A stretch of DNA of 48,412 nt, taken from positions 1-48,412 of the forward strand of contig CANGWH010000009.1 in assembly GCA_947457565.1 (NCBI GenBank), in the 5' to 3' direction. How positions within the stretch are numbered: the first letter of the stretch is position 1; every line of letters starts with the position of its first letter. This document shows, piece by piece, positions 1 to 7,152 of the stretch. The notes beneath the pieces were generated by a model. That model did no database searches. It worked only from the letters and a program-made list of their open reading frames with translations, and had not been told where the DNA came from. Both the position numbers and the translations under genes were made by a program. Source of the DNA: Flavobacteriales bacterium. GTDB lineage: Bacteria; Bacteroidota; Bacteroidia; NS11-12g; UBA955.

Positions 1-137
1 ACAGCCATCGAAATCATCAAACCGTCATGATTCAATATCGATTGCCACAAAATTAACAAACCAATCAACAATCTCACTACACGAGCGAAATTCCACTGAT
101 GGGTTAACGTATACCACAAATTTTGCATATTGGCCAT
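1..137 (-). CDS. YgaP-like (DUF2892-type) small membrane protein, 3' end cut by window edge
   Basis: An open frame starts with ATG at 137, two bases after the TGA of the rhodanese gene, and runs off the left edge with about 45 codons visible. The visible part has a short amphipathic start, then a hydrophobic stretch (RLLIGLLILWQ) and a second hydrophobic run reaching the edge. This resembles the small two-helix YgaP-type membrane proteins that sit beside rhodanese genes in Bacteroidota sulfur clusters. The tight spacing argues for co-transcription with the upstream rhodanese. The family call is inferred from start, hydrophobicity and context; the diagnostic C-terminal half is not in the window. 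Confidence 0.55.
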   Translation of the reverse strand, partial: MANMQNLWYTLTHQWNFARVVRLLIGLLILWQSILNHDGLMISMA

Positions 138-139
138 CC

Positions 140-421
140 TCACATCAATTGGATTTGCATATCCCCCAAACCACCGCCATTAACTACGGTATCTAAGCCC
201 ATTTGCTGCAAAATACCCGCTGCCATTCCACTTCTGCTGCCGCTTCTGCAATATACAATTACAGGCTGATGCATTGCTTTTATTTCAGCAACCCTACTTT
301 GGATTTCATCCAAGGGAATATTTAGCGCCCCCTCTACATGCCCATCGGCAAATTCCCAACTCTGTCTTACATCAATTACTGTTGCGCCTTGTTCTTTTAC
401 TAATGATTTGATTGTGCTCAT
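140..421 (-). CDS. Single-domain rhodanese (sulfurtransferase)
   Basis: This 93-residue protein is a stand-alone rhodanese domain of usual length with no signal peptide, so it is probably cytoplasmic. VIDVRQ is at 15-20, and the active loop C58-RSGSRS carries the persulfide-forming cysteine. The domain ends with the usual G-G-x motif (NGGGLGD). Such proteins carry sulfane sulfur between thiosulfate or glutathione persulfide and acceptors. It is the first gene of a short unit with the YgaP-like gene. The unit is separated from the YeeE genes by a strong terminator and has its own CRP/FNR-type dyad at 472-485, so it is probably induced together with the rest of the sulfur island. Confidence 0.92.
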   Translation of the reverse strand: MSTIKSLVKEQGATVIDVRQSWEFADGHVEGALNIPLDEIQSRVAEIKAMHQPVIVYCRSGSRSGMAAGILQQMGLDTVVNGGGLGDMQIQLM

Positions 422-441
422 GATTGTATTATTTAATGATA

Positions 442-485
442 CAAAACAACAACAGTCCAGCCAGCCGAAAAGTAACTTGTGTCAC
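442..485 (-). promoter_or_regulatory. Predicted Crp/Fnr-family promoter of the rhodanese unit
   Basis: The top strand reads GTAACTTGTGTCAC at 472-485, an imperfect copy of the dyads at 5218 and 8635. On the minus strand TTGTTTTG at 449-442 fits a Bacteroidota -7 element (TAnnTTTG) in five of six defined positions. The dyad centre is 36.5 nt from the last G of that element, the same as at the other two sites. The start codon at 421 is about 16 nt below the predicted transcript start. Confidence 0.5.
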
Positions 486-490
486 CTACC

Positions 491-527
491 AAAAAAAAGG
501 TTAAACTGGGAAGTTCAACCTTTTTTT
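491..527. terminator. Bidirectional intrinsic terminator after the YeeE genes
   Basis: An inverted repeat with arms AAAAAAAGGTTAAACT and AGTTCAACCTTTTTTT (16 pairs, one mismatch) surrounds a GGGA loop. U-tracts occur on both strands. On the minus strand it lies downstream of the YeeE-family gene ending at 611 and just upstream of the next promoter, so it divides the sulfur island into two transcription units. Confidence 0.85.
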
Positions 528-610
528 AGAAATCGATCACAATCTATTTCGCAAACAACAAAGCGTGGGGTTTCCAAAAAGAAATACCACAACGCTCATT
601 GAAACGAGAA

Positions 611-1096
611 TTAGTGTGGAAGTTTATCGTTGTATTTACCATACACCCAAGTTCCAAAAACAGCACTTAAAAAGGTGACAATTACAACCGTAAAACCTGC
701 TCCAATTTGCGCAAATAATGGACCTGGACAAGCACCCGTTAACGCCCAACCAAAACCAAATAGTAGCCCACCGTAAATCTGACCTTTATCAAATTTCTTA
801 TCGTGAACTTCAATTTGCTCTCCGTCTATCGATTTGATTTTCTTTCGTTTAATAATTTGCAAAGACAACATCCCCACGGCGATAGCAGTACCAATTACTC
901 CGTACATGTGGAAAGAATCCAATCGGAACATTTCCTGAATCCTAAACCAACTCACAATCTCGGCCTTCACAAAAACAATCCCAAATAATATACCCACCAC
1001 GGCATATTTTATATTGGAATACCAAGGTTGCGTAATTTCCGATTGGTTTACACAGGCGGTACCCGTTTGCTCTAAGTTTTCTGTATGCTTACTCAT
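611..1096 (-). CDS. YeeE/YedE-family thiosulfate transporter, C-terminal-half subunit
   Basis: This 161-residue membrane protein has about four transmembrane segments (roughly 28-48, 62-82, 108-128, 132-152). The signature GACPGP surrounds C123. In the YeeE/YedE (TsuA-type) family conserved cysteines in such motifs pass thiosulfate through the membrane; that function is family knowledge. Classical TsuA is one chain of about 350 residues. Here the protein is split in two, and this is the second half, 12 bases after the first. A poorly conserved N-terminal 27 residues precede the first helix. It is the last gene before the terminator at 491-527. Confidence 0.85.
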   Translation of the reverse strand: MSKHTENLEQTGTACVNQSEITQPWYSNIKYAVVGILFGIVFVKAEIVSWFRIQEMFRLDSFHMYGVIGTAIAVGMLSLQIIKRKKIKSIDGEQIEVHDKKFDKGQIYGGLLFGFGWALTGACPGPLFAQIGAGFTVVIVTFLSAVFGTWVYGKYNDKLPH

Positions 1097-1108
1097 TGTA
1101 TTTTCTCC

Positions 1109-1672
1109 TTATAAATTTAATAAAAACGGTAATCCAAACCAGGTCATTAGAAAACCACCTACCATGAAACAACAGGTTGCAATCACCGATGGCCATTGTA
1201 AGTTACTAATACCCATAATCGCATGGCCCGAAGTACAGCCACCCGCGTATCGGGTTCCAAAACCTACCAAAAATCCACCCAAAACCATAAATACGAGTCC
1301 GCGTAGTGTTGCCAAACTCTCCCAGGAAAACAGATCTTCAGGCATTAACCCACCGAAGTCCTTAATTCCTAAGGCAAACAACTGATCGTGCGTTTTTTCG
1401 GCCACCACCACATCGTTGGGATTGGTTAGGAATGTAGCCGCAATAAATCCTCCAATTAAAACACCCCCTACAAAGAACAAATTCCAAGATTCGCGCTTCC
1501 AATCGTATTGAAAAAACGGAATCTTTGCCGGAATGCATGCCGCGCAGATATGTCTTAAGGAACTAGAAATCCCAAACGACTTATTCCCCAACAACAGCAA
1601 CGTTGGAACTGTTAGTCCGATGAGAATCCCCGCCACATACCAGGGCCAGGGTTGCGAAATAAATTCTATCAT
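1109..1672 (-). CDS. YeeE/YedE-family thiosulfate transporter, N-terminal-half subunit
   Basis: This 187-residue integral membrane protein has the YeeE signature [10 protein letters not shown] with C146 and a further pair of cysteines near 43-46 (HICAAC). Hydrophobic segments are near 11-29, 64-82, 122-140 and 162-186. It is the partner of the downstream half-size protein, and together they would form one transporter for thiosulfate or a related sulfur species. It starts four bases after the persulfide dioxygenase stop, indicating tight co-transcription. The substrate is inferred from the family and from the surrounding sulfur genes. Confidence 0.87.
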   Translation of the reverse strand: MIEFISQPWPWYVAGILIGLTVPTLLLLGNKSFGISSSLRHICAACIPAKIPFFQYDWKRESWNLFFVGGVLIGGFIAATFLTNPNDVVVAEKTHDQLFALGIKDFGGLMPEDLFSWESLATLRGLVFMVLGGFLVGFGTRYAGGCTSGHAIMGISNLQWPSVIATCCFMVGGFLMTWFGLPFLLNL

Positions 1673-1675
1673 AGT

Positions 1676-3091
1676 TTACGATTTTACCAATTTACTCTGA
1701 CAAACAAAATCGGTTCTCGGGGCCGATGTTTTAGCAATCGCACCAAAACCACCTTCAACCTCTTTGAAATTGTGAATTCCACGAGCCTTTAAAATAGAAG
1801 CGGCAATCATACTGCGATATCCACCAGCACAATGCATGTAAAACTCACCATCATTGTCAACACCAGCAAACCAGTCGTTGATAAAATCTAAGGGCTTATT
1901 GTAGGCATCTTCTACGTGTTCGGCGCGATACTCGCTTTCTTTTCTAACATCCACAACGATAGAAGTTCCAATATTAACTTCGGATGCAAACGTCTCCGCC
2001 GAAATTCTATTTACTGTATCTACTTCTTTTCCGGCTGCGATCCAACCTGCAAATCCACCTTGCAAATGACCCATCAAATTATCAAATCCTACCCGGCTCA
2101 ATCGCGTTACCACTTCTTCTTCTCTACCTTCGGGGGTAATCAATAAAATGGGAGTTTTCACATCACCGATAACCGAACCTACCCAAGGAGCAAATTGACC
2201 ATCAATCCCGATGTTAATGCTTCGAGGAATATGTCCTTTGGCAAAATCAGCCGGACTGCGGGTATCCAACATCACGGCCTCCATAGACTCTGCGGCTACT
2301 TCAAATTCTTCAACCGAAAGCGAACGCATGCCATTGTTCAGCACATCGTCGAAGGACTTATACCCTTTTTTATTCATTGCCACATTCATAGGGAAATAGG
2401 CAGGCGGAGGTAATAACCCATCCAATACGGCTTCAATAAAGGATTCCTTACTGGGTTGATTTAATGCATAATTCATCTCTTTCTGATGACCCAATGAATC
2501 CATAGTTTCCTTCATCATATTCTTTCCACATGCAGAACCTGCCCCGTGAGCTGGATAAACCATTACTTCGTTTGGCAATGGCATAATTTTATTCATCAAG
2601 GAATCAAACAACATACCTGCCAATTGCTCTTGGGTCATATCAACAGCTTTCTGCGCCAAATCCGGTCTCCCTACATCGCCCAAGAACAAAGTATCTCCGC
2701 TAAACAAACTGTGGGGATTGCCCTGTTCGTCCAGCAATAAATAGCAAGTGCTTTCCATAGTATGTCCGGGGGTATGTAACACCTTCAAGGTGATATTCCC
2801 GATTTTAAATTCTTGATTATCTTCCGCGATTACGCATTCAAAATCAGGGTTTGCCGTGGGCCCATAGACGATGGGAGCTCCGGTTTTCTTACTTAAATCC
2901 AAATGTCCACTTACGAAATCGGCATGAAAATGCGTTTCAAAGATATATTTCAACGTCACCCCATCCTTGGCCAATCTATCCAAGTAAGGCTGCACTTCGC
3001 GCAAGGGATCGATAATTACCGCCTCTCCTTGGCTGTGGATGTAGTAGGCGCCTTGTGCCAGACATCCCGTGTAAATCTGTTCTATATTCAT
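1676..3091 (-). CDS. Persulfide dioxygenase-rhodanese fusion (CstB type)
   Basis: This 471-residue protein has three parts. Residues 1-~230 are a metallo-beta-lactamase fold of the ETHE1 persulfide dioxygenase group, with H54-x-H56-x-D58, H110 (TPGHT), D133 (SGDTLF) and H182 (PAHGAG) as metal-site candidates. Residues ~258-355 form a rhodanese fold without an active cysteine (the loop reads ITPEGREE). Residues ~363-455 are a rhodanese with C421 in HCAGGYRS. This is the CstB layout. Such enzymes oxidise low-molecular-weight persulfides to sulfite and thiosulfate using non-haem iron and O2 in the cytoplasm. The neighbours fit: thiosulfate transporters downstream, cytochrome and sulfite exporter upstream. 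The family call is secure; the physiological persulfide is not known. Confidence 0.93.
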   Translation of the reverse strand: MNIEQIYTGCLAQGAYYIHSQGEAVIIDPLREVQPYLDRLAKDGVTLKYIFETHFHADFVSGHLDLSKKTGAPIVYGPTANPDFECVIAEDNQEFKIGNITLKVLHTPGHTMESTCYLLLDEQGNPHSLFSGDTLFLGDVGRPDLAQKAVDMTQEQLAGMLFDSLMNKIMPLPNEVMVYPAHGAGSACGKNMMKETMDSLGHQKEMNYALNQPSKESFIEAVLDGLLPPPAYFPMNVAMNKKGYKSFDDVLNNGMRSLSVEEFEVAAESMEAVMLDTRSPADFAKGHIPRSINIGIDGQFAPWVGSVIGDVKTPILLITPEGREEEVVTRLSRVGFDNLMGHLQGGFAGWIAAGKEVDTVNRISAETFASEVNIGTSIVVDVRKESEYRAEHVEDAYNKPLDFINDWFAGVDNDGEFYMHCAGGYRSMIAASILKARGIHNFKEVEGGFGAIAKTSAPRTDFVCQSKLVKS

Positions 3092-3103
3092 AATCGTTTT
3101 ATT

Positions 3104-4171
3104 TTACTGTTTAGGAATTGATTTTTTCACCGCCTTTATAGGCTTAAATGGACCAAACTTATGCTGTTTTTCCGAAAATTGATCGGCAAACGGACCAAAT
3201 GGATGATCAAATATTTTCTCTTCGATTTTTGGCCAATCCTTACTCAAATCTTTGGCAGGTCTTGGCATGTTGTTTACATAAGCTGCGATATCCCATGCTT
3301 CTTCGTCCGTTAATTGGGGCTGCAAATAGGTTGTACCCTGAGGCATATTGGCTTTGATATACCCTGCAAAACGAGATAACCGATACAATCCTGCACCGTG
3401 GTTATAGCTGTTTTTACCCCATAATGGCGGGTATGTGTAGGATTTCCCATCGGCGGCCATCACCCCAGCTCCATCGGATTGATGACAACTTACGCATTTT
3501 GTTTCGTAGAGCTTCTTACCATTTTCTGGACTTGCTGCTCTATCCAAAAATGCCAATTCATATATCCCGGTCCCTTTAGGCTTTTCGTCTTTTTTAACAT
3601 TGCTTCCAACAAAATTAATGTACGCCACAATAGCCTCCATTTCTTTGGTACCTTTAGCCGGTGCAGTGCCATTGAGTGATCGTTCAAAACAATCGGTCAC
3701 TCGCTTATAAACATCTTCCATACTTCCGCTTCTGCCCCGATACTTAGGGTAGGTAGAAGTAACTGCAGCATAATTATTTCCCCAGGGTTGTGTACCTGCA
3801 TTTAAATGGCAATTTTGGCAATTCATACCGTTGGTTAGTTTCGCAACGCTACCCTTAGGACCCAAGTATACCGAAGTTTTAACAATCAATTCCTTACCAT
3901 ATTTTATCAATTCGGCGTTGGGTAATTTATTTAATTCATCGTCCGATGGGGGTATCCACATACCTTCGGCTTTATCGATGGCAGGCAATCCAATAGCACC
4001 CTCCGAACCGGTCAACAATACGGAGGTAGAATCCGTTACCGTCGGACTTGAACTTGTATTATTTCGGCCGAATAAAATCCAAATAGCCATGCTTAAAACG
4101 GCAATTAGCAACACGCCAATTACAATCATCAGCGAATTAATGGATCGAAATAGCCTTTCCGTGTTTTCCAT
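3104..4171 (-). CDS. Membrane-anchored diheme cytochrome c, TsdA-like thiosulfate dehydrogenase
   Basis: This 355-residue protein has an N-terminal uncleaved anchor (about 13-34) and two class I cytochrome c domains outside the membrane. Heme 1 binds at C118-QN-C121-H122 and heme 2 at C226-VS-C229-H230. The stretch between them (NNYAAV, YPKYRGRSG, then DCFERSLNG) matches thiosulfate dehydrogenase TsdA. C161 lies 39 residues after H122, where TsdA has an unusual cysteine axial ligand. M276 (NMPQG) and M302 (NNMP) are candidate ligands for heme 2. TsdA joins two thiosulfates to tetrathionate, or the reverse. The call is strong at family level; the direction and true substrate cannot be read from sequence. 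The gene lies between the sulfite exporter and the persulfide dioxygenase genes. Confidence 0.82.
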   Translation of the reverse strand: MENTERLFRSINSLMIVIGVLLIAVLSMAIWILFGRNNTSSSPTVTDSTSVLLTGSEGAIGLPAIDKAEGMWIPPSDDELNKLPNAELIKYGKELIVKTSVYLGPKGSVAKLTNGMNCQNCHLNAGTQPWGNNYAAVTSTYPKYRGRSGSMEDVYKRVTDCFERSLNGTAPAKGTKEMEAIVAYINFVGSNVKKDEKPKGTGIYELAFLDRAASPENGKKLYETKCVSCHQSDGAGVMAADGKSYTYPPLWGKNSYNHGAGLYRLSRFAGYIKANMPQGTTYLQPQLTDEEAWDIAAYVNNMPRPAKDLSKDWPKIEEKIFDHPFGPFADQFSEKQHKFGPFKPIKAVKKSIPKQ

Positions 4172-4189
4172 AATACTGCTTCCTCAAAA

Positions 4190-5158
4190 TTAATGTCCGC
4201 CTGCCGCTCCTCCAAACACTCCCAACGTATCCAAAATCATATATATCCCCAACAATAACACCATCCAACCAAAGGCCGGCTTCAACTTATTGCCAGGAAT
4301 CTTTTTACTTAATTGACTTCCAACAAGAATACCCACTACCGCAATCGACGAAAAGATGAATAAAAACTGCCAATCGATGGTATTTCCCGCTTTTAAATCG
4401 CCCCCAAAAAAACCAATTAACGATTTACTGGCAATAATAATTAACGAGGTACCTACAGCCTGTTTCATAGAAAGTTTGGCCATCAACACCAACACTGGAA
4501 TAATTAAAAAACCTCCGCCGGCGCCTACCAAACCCGTAACAAATCCAACCAACAAACCTTCTCCCAAAATCAACGGATAATTGAAATTGGCATCACCAGT
4601 ACTGTCTGTATTCTCCGTAGTTTTGGAAGGTTTGATCATCGAATACGATGCCGCTACCATCAAAATAGCAAACAGAATTAAAACCGCTACGGCTTTTGTA
4701 AATTCAAAGCCTCCCACCGTAAACAACAAATCAGGAATATTGGGCATCACGTATTTCCTCGTTAACAAAACGGTTACGATACTGGGCGCACCGAACACCA
4801 ATGCAGTTCTCCAATGCACATTGCCCATTCGAATATGACTAACCGAACCTACTAAACTCGTTAACCCCACCACAAACAACGAATAGGCCGTTGATAAAAC
4901 CGATGGGATAGCAAATAATTTCACCAAAATTGGAACCGTTAAAATTGAACCTCCACCACCAATTAGCCCCAGCGACAGTCCCATCAATAATGCCCCTACA
5001 TAACCGAAAATCGTTAGCCACGTAAGGCCGGAATCGCCCACTGATGCAGAAACCTGAGCGGCAACATGAGCCGTATTTGAATCAGAAACTAAGGCAGTAA
5101 CTGTATCTATCGGAACAGCGGTTTGTAGTAACTGTAAAGCGAACAAGGATGTATGCAT
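4190..5158 (-). CDS. TauE/SafE-family sulfite/organosulfonate exporter
   Basis: This 322-residue multispanning protein has the two internally related halves of the TauE/SafE family. Each begins with a glycine-rich loop: GLIGGGGSILTVP near 65-77 and GLVGAGGGFLIIP about 145 residues later. About eight transmembrane helices are predicted, after an unusual polar N-terminal stretch of some 45 residues. Members export sulfite or sulfonates, which fits removal of sulfite made by the co-transcribed persulfide dioxygenase. It is the first gene of the unit tauE-like, tsdA-like, cstB-like, yeeE halves (gaps of 4 to 18 bases). A CRP/FNR-type promoter lies directly upstream at 5188-5231. Confidence 0.88.
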   Translation of the reverse strand: MHTSLFALQLLQTAVPIDTVTALVSDSNTAHVAAQVSASVGDSGLTWLTIFGYVGALLMGLSLGLIGGGGSILTVPILVKLFAIPSVLSTAYSLFVVGLTSLVGSVSHIRMGNVHWRTALVFGAPSIVTVLLTRKYVMPNIPDLLFTVGGFEFTKAVAVLILFAILMVAASYSMIKPSKTTENTDSTGDANFNYPLILGEGLLVGFVTGLVGAGGGFLIIPVLVLMAKLSMKQAVGTSLIIIASKSLIGFFGGDLKAGNTIDWQFLFIFSSIAVVGILVGSQLSKKIPGNKLKPAFGWMVLLLGIYMILDTLGVFGGAAGGH

Positions 5159-5187
5159 TAAAAATATTATTTAATAATTATAAACTT

Positions 5188-5231
5188 CAAAATTGTACCA
5201 AAATCATTAAGCCCACAGTGACTTAAATCAC
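5188..5231 (-). promoter_or_regulatory. Predicted Crp/Fnr-family promoter of the tauE/tsdA/cstB/yeeE unit
   Basis: The top strand holds GTGACTTAAATCAC at 5218-5231, a dyad that fits TGTGA-N6-TCACA. On the minus strand CAATTTTG at 5195-5188 matches TAnnTTTG at five of six positions. The dyad centre lies 36.5 nt from the last G. With a start site four to five bases downstream the dyad would sit near -41, the class II activator position. The leader to ATG 5158 is about 25 nt. Confidence 0.6.
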
Positions 5232-5259
5232 ACTAAAAACAAATTTAACCATACCCGGA

Positions 5260-7137
5260 TTAACGGAAATCGTAATCATACCCTTCCAATTGTGATAGCA
5301 ACGTGATTGGCTTATCGGTACAAGTGATTCTACCTTCTAATTTAGGAGCTACGGGGGAATTTACTTTTAAATAATCTTTCATGATTTGGTGCAAGGTTAC
5401 ATCCAACTTTTGCGGATTTTGCACTTTTTCCAATCGGCACAAGGTATCAACAGGATCCCCTTCGCGTTCGCAAGCCACGATGCTATACATTTTTTGCAAA
5501 TCCAATTTCTTCCCTTTCACTTTTATCCAGTTTATTCTACTGCCTTTGGGTTTCCCCGAGGTGAAATTTACCTCCATTCCTTTGAATCGTACCACCCAGC
5601 CACCAAATCGTTTGGCAGGATCCACTGCAAATACATTTTCCAATTCCTTTTCCAACCAGTCCCACAACTGCTTGCCCGATACCATGGCTTTCTTTGCTTC
5701 CGAGTCTACGGGCAACATACTCCACAAATACTCTTCGGTGATTTCGGCCTTACCCGTTTTGGGGTCAGGCAACAAGGGCGGACAGAATCTAAATCCATTG
5801 CTCAATGCAATATCCGGCTTCAATTTCCACATTAACGCATCGGTAATCATATTGTCCATGGGAGTTTCCAAAACATAATATCTCACCAACGGAGTTTTTG
5901 TCACACCGATAACCGTATCCAACTGCTTTTTATACGGAGTTCTTACCTGCTCCACCAACGCTTCCATTTCGGCATCGGCTGCATACTTAGCAGGATCAAC
6001 ATCCATCAACTCATAATGATGTTCTTTTACGATCCCGTTTTCTACCACAATATCCAGCTTCCCCAAGAAAGAAGCAAACGCTCCCGGTTCCGTAACCTTG
6101 GAATATTTCCCTTCAATTGGTTTTCTCACCCGTTCGTGGGTATCGGCACCTAAAATATAGTCCGCACCTTCAACATAGGATTTATTCGATAAATCTACTT
6201 GTTGTGCCAAGCCCATATGAGTCACCAAAAACACCATGCTACACTGCTCATAATCGCGCAAATATTTGATCAATTTCTGTGCGTTTTCAGCGGGATCGGT
6301 AAACTTGATACCATAGCTGTAAGCCGGGGATTGACGCTTGGGCGTGAGCGGATCATTATACCCTACAAAGCCAATTTTAACCCCAGCCACATTGGCAGTC
6401 CAATACGGAGGGTACAACGATTCACCACATGCCATCCCGGGGATATCGTGATACATATTCGCGCAGACCTTGGCTGCATGGTAGCCCCCCAAATCGCGCA
6501 TCATCAAATCTTTACCGTATACCACCTCCCAATTTCCAGGAAGCATTAAATCGTATCCGATATTATTAATTAACGGCACAATCGCTTTCCCCTGACTTAG
6601 GGCCGCCACTCCAGAGCCCTGAAAACAATCGCCGCCATCAATCACCAAGGTATTCCCCGGATTTTCGTTTCGGATTTCGTTAATCATGGTTTTCAGATGA
6701 GCCATCCCACCTCTTCGCTTGTATACGGGTTTACCGTTTTCTAAAAAAAATTCATCATGAACGTACAATTGCCCGTGGATATCGGCAGTATGCAGCAGCG
6801 TAAAATGTTGTGCCTTACCGGATTTTATGGTCGATGATTTCTTGATTGACGCCAATACCGATTCATCCGATGGGGCATGCGAAGCATCCATGGGAATTCC
6901 CGGCGAAACCGACAAAGACTGGTTAGTATTCCCGGCCGATGGATCCAAACTCGATAAACCATGCACCAAAGAAGGTGCAGCTCCTAAGCCCAAACCTACT
7001 GCTCCCAGTTGTTTAATAAACCCTCTTCGATTGGGTTTACAACAGGTGCACCCGGGTAAATGGGGGTTTTCATCGTTTGCATTTGCAGTACTTTTCGATG
7101 CATTATTGGAAATATCCTTATTGTAATTTTCAGCCAT
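5260..7137 (-). CDS. SoxB-like Tat-exported dimetal hydrolase (5'-nucleotidase superfamily)
   Basis: This 625-residue protein has a twin-arginine signal (NRR-GFIK at 36-42, then a hydrophobic run ending near 60), so it is exported folded. The metallophosphoesterase domain shows D119-x-H121 (TADIHG), G168-GD, G201-NWE and a GADTH motif; a 5'-nucleotidase C-terminal domain follows (about 400-600). SoxB cleaves sulfate from SoxY-bound sulfur. The tryptophan in GNWE recalls SoxB (GHWE as I remember it), while the asparagine recalls 5'-nucleotidases (GNHE), so the protein is SoxB-like rather than certainly SoxB. Oddities are a 35-residue extension before the RR pair containing C30-T-C32-C33, and no SoxYZ or SoxXA genes nearby. 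It follows the porin gene by 15 bases. Confidence 0.8.
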   Translation of the reverse strand: MAENYNKDISNNASKSTANANDENPHLPGCTCCKPNRRGFIKQLGAVGLGLGAAPSLVHGLSSLDPSAGNTNQSLSVSPGIPMDASHAPSDESVLASIKKSSTIKSGKAQHFTLLHTADIHGQLYVHDEFFLENGKPVYKRRGGMAHLKTMINEIRNENPGNTLVIDGGDCFQGSGVAALSQGKAIVPLINNIGYDLMLPGNWEVVYGKDLMMRDLGGYHAAKVCANMYHDIPGMACGESLYPPYWTANVAGVKIGFVGYNDPLTPKRQSPAYSYGIKFTDPAENAQKLIKYLRDYEQCSMVFLVTHMGLAQQVDLSNKSYVEGADYILGADTHERVRKPIEGKYSKVTEPGAFASFLGKLDIVVENGIVKEHHYELMDVDPAKYAADAEMEALVEQVRTPYKKQLDTVIGVTKTPLVRYYVLETPMDNMITDALMWKLKPDIALSNGFRFCPPLLPDPKTGKAEITEEYLWSMLPVDSEAKKAMVSGKQLWDWLEKELENVFAVDPAKRFGGWVVRFKGMEVNFTSGKPKGSRINWIKVKGKKLDLQKMYSIVACEREGDPVDTLCRLEKVQNPQKLDVTLHQIMKDYLKVNSPVAPKLEGRITCTDKPITLLSQLEGYDYDFR

Positions 7138-7152
7138 AGGCCTGTATTTCTT

